NCBI GenBank assembly: GCA_030015575.1
Contig: JASDDO010000019.1
Span: 515,006,986-515,070,985 of the forward strand
Direction of reading: 5' to 3'
Source of the DNA: Agapanthus africanus
Taxonomy: Eukaryota; Streptophyta; Magnoliopsida; Asparagales; Amaryllidaceae
DNA length: 64,000 nt
Part shown: in pieces, positions 36,312 to 47,342 of the stretch
How the letters are laid out: every line of letters starts with the position of its first letter
How positions within the stretch are numbered: position 1 is the stretch's first letter
The notes under the pieces: model-generated
Seen by the model: the letters and a program-made list of their open reading frames with translations, nothing else
Told to the model about the DNA's origin: nothing
Databases searched by the model: none
Translations under genes and position numbers: made by a program

Positions 36312-36324
36312 ATCTACCCCTCTT
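36312..36324 (-). other. Polypurine tract of gypsy-B
   Basis: ATCTACCCCTCTT on the plus strand; sense AAGAGGGGTAGAT, abutting TGTAACGC of the 3' LTR. This is the common chromovirus form. Confidence 0.92.
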
Positions 36325-36328
36325 AAAG

Positions 36329-36347
36329 AAATTCGGTCCCCGAATTT
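36329..36347. other. Hairpin beside polypurine tract (gypsy-B)
   Basis: AAATTCGG, TCC, CCGAATTT, a perfect 8-3-8 inverted repeat a few bases inside the tract. Conserved exactly in gypsy-F (47870-47888), although flanking sequence differs. Confidence 0.75.
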
Positions 36348-36353
36348 AAAAAT

Positions 36354-36710
36354 CTAGCTACGCATACCTTCAAAGAGATGGGGATATTTCTTCCTCATCC
36401 CGCTCTCGGTCTCCCAAGTGGCCTCCTCATTGCTCGGGCCACGCCAAAGGACCTTGACGGACGGTATATCCTTCGATCTCAATTTCTTCACCTGTCGATC
36501 CAAGATGACCACCGGTTGCTCTGCAAAAGAAAGGTCGCACTCCAGCTGGATCGTCGGGTGCTGAATCGCACGCGAAAGATCATGAAGATACTTGCGGAGC
36601 ATCGAAATGTGGAATACGGGGTGCACATCTGGGAAACTAGGCGGAAGGGCTAACCGATACGCAACTGCACCAACATGCTCGAGGATCTTGAAGGGGCCCA
36701 CATATCTTGA
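36354..36710 (-). pseudogene. gypsy-B integrase C-terminus and chromodomain
   Basis: On the minus strand: [34 protein letters not shown] (the conserved GPY/F-like end of chromovirus integrase) followed by the chromodomain [18 protein letters not shown] up to KKYPHLF and the stop near 36354. Chromodomains of this lineage bind histone marks and steer integration into heterochromatin. It is joined to the rest of integrase only through a frameshift near 36705 (GKLS then [10 protein letters not shown] in the other frame). Confidence 0.9.
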
Positions 36711-37909
36711 CTAAGCTTCCCCTTCTTCCTAAATCTTATCACACCTTTCATTGGGGAGACCTTCAAGAAAACATGATCACCAACAGAAAACTCAAGTCTG
36801 CGCCGACGACGGTCCGCATAAGATCTCTGCCTACTCTGGGCTGCTCTCATCCTATCGCGAATCAACTGGATCTTCGCGGTCGTCTCCTCAACAATCTGCG
36901 GCCCTAAGATACTGCTCTCGCTGAGCTCTGTCCAACAGGCGGGCGATCTACATCTCCTCCCATAAAGAGCCTCAAAAGGTGTCATCTGAATGGTCTCCTG
37001 GAAGCTGTTGTTGTAGGAGAACTCTACAAAGGGTAAATGATGATCCCAGCTACCTCCGAAGTCTAAGACGCACACTCAGAGCATGTCCTCGAGAGTCTGA
37101 ATAGTCCGCTCTGACTGGCCGTCGGTCTGCGGATGAAATGCTGTGCTGAAACTCAAGCGGGTGCCTAAAGCCTCCTGAAGCCTCTGCCATAGTCGGCTAG
37201 TAAACTGGGTGCCTCTGTCGGACACGATACACGTCGGGACTCCATGCAGTCGTACAATCTCGTCGATGTATATCTGGGCATACTGAGCAAATCCAAAAGT
37301 CGTCTTCACCGGCAGGAAGTGAGCCGCTTTCGTCAAACGATCCACGATCACCCTGATGGAGTCATACCCTCGACTAGTCCTGGGTAGACCCACAATGAAT
37401 TCCATAGAAATCTGCTCCCATTTCCACTCCGGAATAGGTAACGGCTGTAGCTCTCCCGCGAGCCTCTGGTGCTCGGCCTTGACTTGCTGACAATTCAGAC
37501 ATCTCGACACGAAATCTGCGATGTCCCTCTTCATTCCGTCCCACCAGTACACATCTCTCATATCATGGTACATCTTAGTGGAACCCGGATGAACACTGTA
37601 CACCGATCGATGTGCCTCCTCAAGAATCTCGTGCCGCAGACCCTCAGCATCTGGTATACATAGTCTAGTCCCAAATCGCAGTATCCCCTTATCATCGATC
37701 ATGAACTCGGAAAATCTGCCCTGTCCAATCTGTGCTATGATCTCTAAAAAATGGTCATCACTGTACTGTGCCTCATGTATACGGTCAAGCAACTGTGGGC
37801 GTGCACGAACATGCGCAATCTGTCCCCCGATCGGCGTGAACTCGAACTGCACTCGACTGTCGCATAAAATCTGCCAATCTGCCGACGACTGCCTCTGCAC
37901 TGCGCTCTA
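36650..37909 (-). pseudogene. gypsy-B integrase, core mutated
   Basis: Frame 37076-37900 holds the zinc-binding part ([18 protein letters not shown] ... [11 protein letters not shown]) and the core ([61 protein letters not shown]). In other gypsy integrases the first catalytic Asp is in MDF; here the codon is GAA (MEF), so the DDE triad is incomplete. A TGA at 37076-37078 replaces Arg of EDMLRA (CGA to TGA). The same frame resumes with CVLDFGGSWDHHLPF and ALYGRRCRSP before the frameshift near 36705. Another stop lies near 37907. Confidence 0.92.
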
Positions 37910-38047
37910 GCAAGATATACTACCCTCAGGCCTCCTGCTTAAGGTATCCGCTACTACAATCGCCTTGCCCGGGTGATACAAGATCTCACAATCGTAGTCC
38001 TTTACTAGTTCCATCCAACGGCGCTGTCTAAGATTCAGGTCTCGCTG

Positions 38048-39595
38048 CTAAAATATATATTTTAAGCTCTTGTGATCAGTGAATATCTGGCACGACTCGC
38101 CGTATAGGTAATGTCGCCAGATCTTAAGTGCAAAGACCACTGCAGCCATCTCTAAATCGTGAGTGGGGTAGTTCTGTTCATGTTTCTTCAACTGCCGTGA
38201 AGCATACGCAATCACCCTGTCATGCTGCATCAATACGCACCCTAGCCCCACTGGAAAAGCATCACAATAGACCACAAATCCGCCCGATCCTGAAGGCAAC
38301 GATAACACCGGCGCCATAGTCAGTCGAGTCCGTAGCTGCTGAAAACTGTGCTCGCACTCTTCCGTCCAATCGAAAGGAACTCCCTTCCGGGTCAACCCGG
38401 TCAAAGGTGTAGCAATACGGGAGAAGTTCTGCACAAATCGCCTGTAGTAGCCGGCCAGTCTTAGAAAGCTACGAATCTCCATAACTGATGTGGGTCTGGG
38501 CCAACGCTGAATGGCTTCGATCTTCTTCGGGTCCACACATATACCATCTCGTGTAATCACGTGACCCAAGAAGTCTACGCTGTCCAGCAAGAATGCGCAC
38601 TTGGAGAATTTTGCGAAAAGCTGGTGCTCCATCAAGGTCTGTAGTGTGATCCGCAGGTGCTGCTCATGCTCCTCTCTGCTCCGGGAATACACCAGAATAT
38701 CGTCAATGAATACAATGATGAACATGTTAAGATACGGCCAGAAAATACGGTTCATCAAATCCATGAATGCTGCTAGCGCATTGGTGAGTCCGAACGACAT
38801 CACCAAAAACTTATAATGGCCGTAGCGCGTACGGAAAGCTGTCCTCGGAATGTCCTCCTGTCGAACCCGCAGCTGATGGCCTGATCGTAAATCGATCCTC
38901 GAAAAATATCCTGCCTCCTGAAGCTGGTCGAACAAGTCGTCGATGCGTGGCAAAGGATACCTGTTCCGCACTGTAACCTTGTTCAGCTAGCGGTAGTCGA
39001 TACATAAACGCAAACTGCCGTCCTTCTTCTTGACAAACAAGACTAGAGCACGCCAAAGAGACACACTGGGTCGAATAAGTCCCTTATCCAGCAAATCTTG
39101 CAACTGACCCTTCAACTCTCTGAGTTCCGCCGGGGCCATCCGATAAGGCGGTATAGAAATAGGCCCCGTGCCGGGAATCAAATCAATACAGAAAGAAATA
39201 TCACGCACAGGCGGTAGCCCAGGAAGCTCATCAGGGAACACATCAGGGAACTCGCTAACAACCGGAACCTGATCCAACGGAACCTCTGTAGCTCTAGTAT
39301 CACAAACATAGACGAGAAATCCCTGACATCCCTTCCTCAAAAGCTGTCCAGCGCGAAAAGAAGAAATCAAACTGTGAGGGGCGGCACCACGGTCCCCCTG
39401 CACAACAAAAGCCGACTCGCCGGGAAAACAAAACCTAACTGTCTTCTCGCGGCAGTCCACAGACGCATAGCACGTGGCTAACCAATCCATGACCAAAAGA
39501 ACGTCAAAGTCCAACATATCAAGAAGGATCAAGTCGACAGGCAACTTTCTCGCCAATATAGACTGTACAGGATCGGAACACGTGTCTAGCAACAA
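38048..39595 (-). pseudogene. gypsy-B protease end, reverse transcriptase and RNase H
   Basis: From 39595: protease tail (LPVDLILLDM, MDWLATCYASVDCREK), then RT: ELRELKGQLQDLLDKG, LFVKKKDGSLRLCIDYR, a TAG at 38987-38989 where LNKVTV follows (expected Gln, CAG to TAG), [31 protein letters not shown] and the catalytic [12 protein letters not shown]. RNase H follows with [40 protein letters not shown] and [11 protein letters not shown], where TAG at 38048-38050 ends it; the connecting tail [13 protein letters not shown]...[10 protein letters not shown] continues in frame to about 37910. Catalytic Asp residues of RT are present, but the stops prevent a full polyprotein. Confidence 0.93.
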
Positions 39596-41087
39596 ATGAC
39601 TCGCCCACAGGGGTGGTCACAATAAGCGGCTGATCAAGCAAACCGGACTCTCTACCCAAACTCGGCACGAAGTGTGTGGAAACGTATGAGTGCGTGGATC
39701 CCGGATCAAACAACACATGTGCGTCAATAGAACATACTGAAAGGATACCTGAGACCACCGCATTAGACGCCTCTGCTTCCTGATGCGTCAAAGCAAAAAC
39801 CCGCGCCTGTCCTCCACCTGTGACTGACTGTCCTCTACTAGCCACTGGCTGTGCCCTGCCTCGGTCACCACGCCCTCTATGAACAAATCCTCCGCGACCA
39901 TGACCTCTCTGTGCATGAGTCTGACACGGAGTAACGGTAGGTAGAATAGGCAACGCCCTCTGGGGTGGTGAAGGTGGTAAGGTGACATGCGGTACTGCTG
40001 TCTCCCTCCGGTGTATCTCAGGACAATCTCTAACGAGGTGAAGTAGACTGCCGCACCTAAAGCACCCCTGCGACGATTGCTGACTCTCCTGTAGATACGA
40101 ACTAAACATCTGGCATCGTCTCGAATATCTGCTACTCCTCGTACCTGAACGAAACTTGTCGCGGCGTCTAAATGTCTGTCTCCGTGCTGATATACTAGTA
40201 TGAACTCTCTTCGGCTGTGGAACTACCGAAGTCTCAGCAAGGCGCTCCTCGACTAATAAGGCTGCATCTACAGCTGCTGCATAAGTCTCGCAATGCTGCG
40301 CACTGATCGCGAGGAACAGTGGGGTAAGTAAGCCTCGAACAAATTTCTTGACTCGCATCTCCTCAGTAGCCACTAGGTAAGGGGCATAAGCTGATAGCTC
40401 TGTGAACAACACGTCGTACTCTGCCACTGTCATCTCCGGGGTCTGGCGTATGGACTCAAACCTGCGCGCTCTAAAATCTCTAACACTCTGTGGAAGGAAG
40501 CAGGCAAGGAACACTGTCACAAACTCGGTCCAGGTCATAGGAGGAAGACCTGCTGCCCTACCCTTCTCGACCGATTCGTACCATTTCTGCGCAAGACCTT
40601 CCAGGAGAAAGCTCGCGAACTCTACCCATCTCGCATCTGAGCATCTGAAGGAACGACATATCCGAGACATCCTATCAATGAAAGACTGTGGGTCCTCGGC
40701 TGCATCGGTGCCTATGAAGACCGGAGGCTTCAGCCTCATAAACTCTGATAGAGATACCATAATATCCTCTGTAGCTGCAGGGGCAACTGCCTGTGCTGCG
40801 GGTACCATCATGGTCCCTGCAACTGGTGGAACTACCTCTGGTCGCTGCGCTCGAAGTATCTCAACTAGAGATCCCATCATCTGACGCATCTCCTGCATAC
40901 TCGATCCCATCGTCTGGTGCATCTCCTGCAAACCAGCCCCTAGCATGGCGATCTGATCAGTCGTAGGAGGAACAGCCTGCTCGGGTACAACCGGTGTACT
41001 ACCTGGATCAGTCCTCATCTCGGACGAGTCAACTCGAATCTCGGCCCTCGCGGCCGCTCTCTGCGCCCTCGTAGTCTTTGGCGGCAT
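39519..41087 (-). pseudogene. gypsy-B gag and protease start
   Basis: A frame of about 522 codons. An in-frame Met 28 codons upstream exists, but MPPKTTRAQRAAARAE at 41087 is the typical chromovirus start. Capsid region ~110-280 (FIDRMSRICRSFRCSDARWV, LEGLAQKWYESVE, FLPQSVRDFRARRFESI), zinc knuckle CFRCGSLLHLVRDC at ~341, Arg/Gly-rich region, then protease at ~460 with LFDPGSTHSYVSTHF, where chromoviruses usually have D-S/T-G; here Pro replaces the middle residue. A frameshift near 39545 separates it from the rest of pol. Gag would build the particle; the capsid part looks intact. Confidence 0.92.
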
Positions 41088-41305
41088 AATGGCTGAAAAG
41101 AAAATGGGATTTGATAAGGATACGGAAATCGAATAGCAAGAATGTATATACTCATGAAGGAATTTAATCAATAAGTCCTAAGGTCACTTAGGCAAAGTAC
41201 CGTGTCATGAGTATGCCGCGGAACATATACACGCTACGCTACTCTGCTTCAGCTACCTACTCCATCATACCAGGGTCATCCTACACTCCGAAAGGTAAAA
41301 CCAAA

Positions 41306-41317
41306 GCTCTGATACCA
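41306..41317 (-). other. Primer binding site, initiator-Met tRNA (gypsy-B)
   Basis: GCTCTGATACCA (sense TGGTATCAGAGC), four bases (ACTT) from the 5' LTR, the same gap as in gypsy-F. The 41088-41305 segment between it and gag is short untranslated leader. Confidence 0.93.
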
Positions 41318-41321
41318 ACTT

Positions 41322-44300
41322 TGTCACGACCCGAAGTTCGACTCGTGACCGGCACTTAACCACGTAACGTCTACAGGCGTAACATGACAAAGTAAACCGA
41401 AACCCAGAAATCAAAACCATTAAAAGTAGTGAGTATTGAAAACATTTGGAAAACCATAAGTAGTTTAGTAACAATCTTTAAAGTTCAAGTTATTTTCTTA
41501 AAAATTTTAGCAGCATTTCCTTTGTAAAAACTAACCACGAAATCGGGTACAAGACATGTCATGAATAAAATGATAACAATATAAATAAGCATCCCAAACG
41601 GAAGCAATCACGCCCAACGGCGGAAACAATCACCACAAGTGTAATATACGACGCCGTAGCGAAGAAATGAGCAATAAGTGAAAAACATCACACATGATAA
41701 AAACTGCATAAGTAAAGTCGGCTCACACGAGCTCGACACCATAATACAAATAATATACATCATCGTCCTCACACTGGTCTCTATGTAAAATACATATAAG
41801 GGTAGATGGAGAATACTAGATACAAAAGTATGTACAATGGAAAATAACTGGATACCAAAACCCACCTAACAGCAAAACAGCTCACGCACCAACTGCAGTG
41901 GTATCCGTAGCCAAAAGAGACAAGAAGGCAGCCTGCCGCGACTACTCTAAGGAGCGACCTGCAAACACTGTGGCACAACGGGGGTGAGTTGCCAACTCGT
42001 GAATAAGAGATAACATATAAAGGTAATCACGAGTATACACGTATAGCGCTACTCTAACATAAGCCAGCAGATAATATCTATACGCGATGAGCAGGATGTG
42101 CAATAATTATCCATAAGTATTCTATCAGGTAATATGACTACAGGATGAGATGCAAAATAATAAAAGCTGAGCATGGGAAAAATAACATCTGCACGGAATG
42201 TCAACGTAGAAAATATAATCGGTGTCTATCAACGCACCCAAATCCCAATAAAACTCAGGCGCCGTCATCCTCATCGGCCCTCAAATCCTGTAAATCTCTG
42301 AGAATCGCGAATGCCCAACATCGGCACTCAAAATATCATGAAATAATCGTGTCCAGTATCGACACGCAAATCCTCATATATCGGGCTCCGTCAGTCCGGA
42401 TCGGCCCACGGGCTCCGTCTGCGGTATCAGCCCTCGGTCCCGGCAGTACGAGTCATCCCATATCATCTATCGACTCCGGTCGGTATCCTCCGGATAACCG
42501 CTAGGTCTAACCAATCACCGGTAGGTACTAGCCACCCTGCCAGTCTCATCGTCTACTCCATGAAAAACATTTCTCGTCCCGGGAAACCATACCGAGTCCA
42601 CCACTAACCCGCAAATGGATCATCCAACTCCTCGAATCGGGTTTCAAGCACACGTCTCAGAACCGAGAAAATACGTGGTGGACGCAGCAAAATATCATAT
42701 CAAGAGAAACCGGGTTTTCAAAATAGTGCTAATTTTCTTAAATAACCCCACGGTCCTCAAATCCAGAAATCCAAAGCCAATGCATAAATCCATGTGATGT
42801 GATGTATGCATCAGAAAGTCGTACTATAAAAACAAAGGGGGAAACCGCTCTTTAAAATAGATTCGGTTTTTCAAAAGGTATCATGCGGTCCCCAGTTTCT
42901 ACCAAAAATCAGCTTATTTAGGTAGGTACTGTTTGAATATGCATAAGTATGGAAACGCAAATGAGTACGTGCACAAGTATGAATATGTAAATGAGTACGT
43001 GCACAAGTATGAATATGTAAATGAGTACGTGCACAAGTATCATAATCATGTCGAATCATATAGGAGGTGAACTACAGTATATTGTTCAAGGCAATTCTAT
43101 AGTGTGAGTGTCATGGCAATTACTAACGGTGTGTGTGTAATATGCAGATTAGTGCTCATGCGACATGAACCGTTAGTAACAGTGCGGTGTGTTATCAGTT
43201 TTAAGTTCACATAGATATAGCAGGGAATGCGGTATGCAACAAATAGTATCCATGAACAGTCAAATGTATGCAAATGAAATATGCTACTACAATGTCTTAT
43301 CAGCCCTGACGCATAACGCCATACGGTCGATTTCCCCGTATATGTTAAATCTACTCACCTGGTCGTGCTGAGTGTAGCCGACGATTTGTTTCCCCTTTTT
43401 CGTGGCGTCCGTCGTGCTCGCCTGTGAACCTATAATTTCACAAATAATACACATAATCTAATATCTACAAAAACGCGACATTAAAGCCAAACGAGGAACC
43501 CGCGTTGTGAACCAAACGCGTGTTTGTGCGATACGCTAAAACGTGTGATTACGCGCCTGAAGCTACCCAGACATGTCGCGATACGCAGAAAACCCCAAAC
43601 CTACACACGTGTCACACGTGTCGCGAAAGTTAAAATTGTAGGAATTAGGGTATTTGGTTCCAGATTTTTCTATAGAGAGAATTTGACAAAATTGCATATA
43701 CCGTAGGTCTTAGAATAACAGCAGACACCAACAGAACAAACCCCAACACCCAGGTCCCCTATCTGGCCGCAATTTGCGGCCAGAACGAATTTTCTGGCGG
43801 CCAAACCAGGGAGTTGTGCTCCTGTGCTTTGTGTGTGTTCTCTAAACCTAGTGTGCATGCTCCAGTAAATACAATTTTCTCCTGAAGCCATCGGGTCACA
43901 AGCAGATCACACAGAACCCAAAACCTAGTTAAAACGTTAATTTAACACTAAATCGATACATTAAGGAGATTTGGTGAAACCTGAAGCAAATCTTAAGTTA
44001 AAACAACACTAACAACACATAACTAAGCTAAACAAGCCATACAAACACTAACTTAACAAAAACTTCACTAATCCCCCTTCATTAGCACTAAAAAAGCACA
44101 AAACACGATTTTTAGCTAACAAAACTATAAGTTATGATCTAAGGTGTTCAGGGTGAGTTTGATACCTCCAAAAGATCCTAGGGAACTCAATTTTCCAGCC
44201 CTTGCCCTCAAATGCACTGACTTGCCATCAAAGTCCACAAAGAAGCCATTTTTCCAAGGTTTTTGTGAAGTAAAAAGGGGTTTTTGTGTAGGGTTTGTAT

Positions 44301-44677
44301 ATGGATTCAAAGAGAAGTGAAAGAAGAAAAAAAAGATGATGAAAATGTTGCTGCTACAGCTGCTCTCTGCTAAAATTTTCAGAATGAGAGGGTGAGAGAG
44401 AAAAGAGAGAGAAAGATGGTCAAAAGGTCAAACCACTTCACCAAACCACCATACCTCCCATTCCCTCATTTAAACATTTAAAATTAAAGGGTCTAAATGG
44501 ATTAATCTGGGAATATAAACCATGCTAGAAAAATGAAAATAACATGGTTACACTTAACCTATGTTACAAAACAAATGATAAGTGTGCATGTAGTAACATT
44601 AAATCTAGCTTAGGAAAAGTAATTAAGGAAATTTTTTTAATTAAGGTGAACACAGGCTAAATTATAATTAATAAACT

Positions 44678-44731
<54 letters not shown>

Positions 44732-44851
44732 ACCTCTCATCACAATTAGAACTAGTTTAAAAAGGAAAATAAGATTTACGGGTTTTTATGAAAAACACGC
44801 ATCTTTACTAACTAATGCGAAATTAAGCTAAACGAATTTCAAAGCGTTACA
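41322..44851 (-). repeat. gypsy-B 5' LTR (right)
   Basis: 3530 bp, TGTCACGACCCG to GCGTTACA, collinear with 32847-36311. It has an extra copy of a 30-bp unit (42961-42990, 42991-43020, then a partial) and a longer (TA)n run. Hairpin at 43763-43783. No gene. Confidence 0.94.
44681..44728. repeat. (TA)n microsatellite, 48 bp
   Basis: Perfect TA repeat. The same site in the left LTR (near 36174-36186) has only about six units. Confidence 0.95.
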
Positions 44852-45470
44852 TTGACAATTCACTTAGTTTCATATACCATTTACCATCACAAATACTTAG
44901 CACACTTTACACGAAAATCATTTGTTCCCACTCACTAATTTGTTTTTTAGATGTTGTGGTATGCTTGCTAACCCTTGTGCTTAGTGTTGATACCCCAAGC
45001 TTGGACATACAAACTGTAAGTTAACAAAATGGACTCGTTTTGTATTTGCGTCGAATATCGGCAACTTGACGACTTGTGCCTCGCAACCGCCTTGACGACT
45101 CATACTACGCGCCGGGATCGATACAAGAACGGACAACTCATGAACAAGGGAGCGTCGAAGGAATCATCGCGATTCGACCATCCGAGCCAAAGCCACGGCC
45201 ATTTTCTTCCTTGCTTGTTTTTCTTATTTTCGTATTCTATTCATTTTTTGTGAAAAACCAACCTATTCATTATTTTTTGAATATTAAACAACAAAACCTA
45301 ATACACAATTCCCAGTGGATCGACCCGTACTTGCCGGCTTGCTACAACGCGCCGTGCACTTGCGGTTTATAAATTTTAAAACGAGAACGAGCTCGTGTGC
45401 GCATCCATTTCCTTAAAACGTTTCCATTTCCAAAACATACACGTTTACTCACGCGAGTGAATTCCCAACA
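44852..45470 (+). repeat. LTR2 of gypsy-A, second part (starts with TTGAC duplicate)
   Basis: TTGAC (44852-44856) is the right target copy of gypsy-B. From 44857 the sequence continues LTR2 (AATTCACTTAGTTTCATATACC) to AATTCCCAACA at 45470, matching LTR1 and LTR3. Confidence 0.93.
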
Positions 45471-45547
45471 AGTTTTTGGCGCCATTGCTGGGGACGAGCA
45501 AATGATTGTTTTGCTCGGGACGAGCAAAACATAAGTTTGGGGGTATT
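45471..45547 (+). other. 77-bp mini internal region: primer site and polypurine tract only
   Basis: Contains TTTTTGGCGCCATTGCTGGGGA, then GACGAGCAAATG, TTTTGCTCG, GACGAGCAAAAC and ATAAGTTTGGGGGTAT. The direct repeat GACGAGCAAA (about 45494-45503 and 45519-45528) marks the probable deletion junction. All coding and leader sequence is absent. Confidence 0.9.
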
Positions 45548-47337
45548 TGTTAATCACTGAAAACTGCATTTTAATCCGCTCATTCATTTTCTATTTTGTT
45601 ATATATCGGTACTATTAATCAGTGTCTACTCAGTAATTACAGTTTACAGGTATTCGTGATTAAATACTGGAAACACACTCAATATCACGGATATAACGCT
45701 TGGGAGCCAACACTGCAATCAGAACAGGAAACCGACCGATATCCAAAGGGTTCTTTTGTAAATAAATGTGTGCACACAATTTTGGTCCAACACAATACAA
45801 GTGTGCACACAACTCTTTGGCTTATACCATGGTGGGGCTGCCCATGGCACACACAAATGATGGCTTGTGTGATAAATGCTAAAAGTTTTGATGTGATATA
45901 TTGCTTCAAGTTTCCCTCCAAATCTCTGAATGCAAACCAGGTTATTTTAGACAAATCAAACAGCCCCAGGATGATGTTGGAGTTAACACGAGACCACCAC
46001 ATCATTACGATCCTCATTGCTCGGACCAAGACCGGCGACACACCTAAAATATTCGAGCTCGCTGGCCCCCTTGCCCCGTTTGTCCCCATCATTCTTTTGT
46101 TCCTCCCTTGCAGTCACATCATCTTATTTTTATTACTTGTTTAATCTTTTTTAGTGCCAATAAAAGCCAGATCAGTGAGCAAGGGAAAGGGTCTCACTTA
46201 GATGCAACATATACCCATTTTCCATTTTAGTTTTTTTTTGGTTTAGGCTTGAGAATGAGTGGGCTTTAATTTGGTCCCTTCTTCTTCTTCCCTCTTGAAG
46301 TTTTCTCTTGAGAGCTTCATTATGGAAGTTGAACAAGTTATCAATATCTTGTATCTCAGCTTCAAGTGTTAATATATATATTGCTTTGTTTATTTGCTTT
46401 CCTTTCTTTACTTGCTTTGCTTTTCTTTTCATTATATTGTGTAACTAATCTTCTTTGGTTATGGCGATGGTAAGGAAGTGAGATGAAAGGCCTTGCCATC
46501 CTCCTCCTCTTGTTTATGTTTAATATGCTTATATATATGATTCTAACTTAGAGATTGTTTTATGTATTGATGTGATATATTATTTTGAAACCATGGTTAC
46601 TTTGTAACCTCTTCATATACCATATTCACTCCCTTTCCCCATTTCACAATGTTTAAGTTGAAATCAATTTGGTGTTAAGTTTGCTAAGTTTGGATGTGGT
46701 ACTTTGTGATTGAGTGACTTGACAAATTTCTTGGTTTCATATACCATATACCATCACAAACACTTAGCACACTTAACACGAAAATCATTTGCTCTCACTC
46801 ACTAATTTGTGTTTTTGATGTTGTGGTATACTTGCTAACCCTTGTGCATAGTATTGATACCCCAAGCTTGGACATACAAACTGTAAGTGAACAAAACGGA
46901 CTCGTTTCGTTTTTGCGTCGATTATCGGCAATTTGACGACTTGTGCCTCCCAACCGCCTTGACGAGTCATGCTACACGTCGGGATCGATACAAGAACGGA
47001 TAACTCATGAACAAGGGAGCGTCGAAGGAATCGTCGCGATTCGACCATCCGAGCCAACGCCACGGCCATTTTCTTCCTTGCTTGTTTTTCTTATTTTCAT
47101 ATTCTATTCATTGTTTGTGACAAACCAACTTATTCCTTATTTGTTGAACCTTAAACAACAAAACCTAATACACAATTCCCTGCGGATCGACCCGTACTTG
47201 CCAGCTTGCTACAAAGCGCCATGCACTTGCGGTTTATAAATTTTAAAACGAGGACGAGCTCGCGTGCGCATCCATTTCCTTAAAACGTTTCCATTTCCAA
47301 AACATACGTGTTTGCGCGCGTAGGTGAATTCCCAACA
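45548..47337 (+). repeat. LTR3 of gypsy-A
   Basis: 1790 bp, TGTTAATCACTG to AATTCCCAACA. It lacks about 16 bases present in LTR1 and LTR2 (near 45870, between GATGGCTTGTG and TGATAAATGC). Its TATA-like box reads CAATAAAAG (46149-46157). Followed by AGAAG, the right target copy. Confidence 0.93.
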
Positions 47338-47342
47338 AGAAG
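47338..47342. repeat. Target-site duplication AGAAG, right copy (gypsy-A)
   Basis: Matches 25641-25645. Confidence 0.88.

Larger units (their letters stand above)
32847..44851 (-). mobile_element. gypsy-B: complete Tekay/Del-like chromovirus, inactivated
   Basis: A 12,005-bp minus-strand Ty3/gypsy element with both LTRs (32847-36311 and 41322-44851), polypurine tract, chromodomain, integrase, RNase H/RT, protease, gag and initiator-Met primer site in the expected order, flanked by TTGAC. The C-terminal chromodomain and very long LTRs suggest the Tekay/Del lineage (inference). The two LTRs are closely similar, with differences in a 30-bp repeat (near 42961), a (TA)n run (44681) and scattered bases. 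It is the youngest datable insertion in the right-hand block, because it sits inside gypsy-A. Pol has four in-frame stops and at least two frameshifts. Confidence 0.95.
25646..47337 (+). mobile_element. gypsy-A: three-LTR Ogre/Tat/Athila-like element, non-autonomous, hosts gypsy-B
   Basis: Plus strand. LTR1 (25646-27455), internal region (27456-31673), LTR2 (31674-32846 continuing 44857-45470), a 77-bp mini internal region (45471-45547) and LTR3 (45548-47337). The outer LTRs are bounded by the same 5-bp duplication AGAAG, so the three-LTR array behaves as one insertion unit. The primer site starts TTGGCGCCATT, and the polypurine tract AAGTTTGGGGGTA abuts LTR2 and LTR3. These signals are typical of plant Ogre/Tat/Athila elements (inference from family knowledge). 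There is no protease, RT or integrase; the only protein-like frame is 28847-30063, of unknown type. Gypsy-B is inserted in LTR2 with TTGAC duplicated. Confidence 0.88.
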
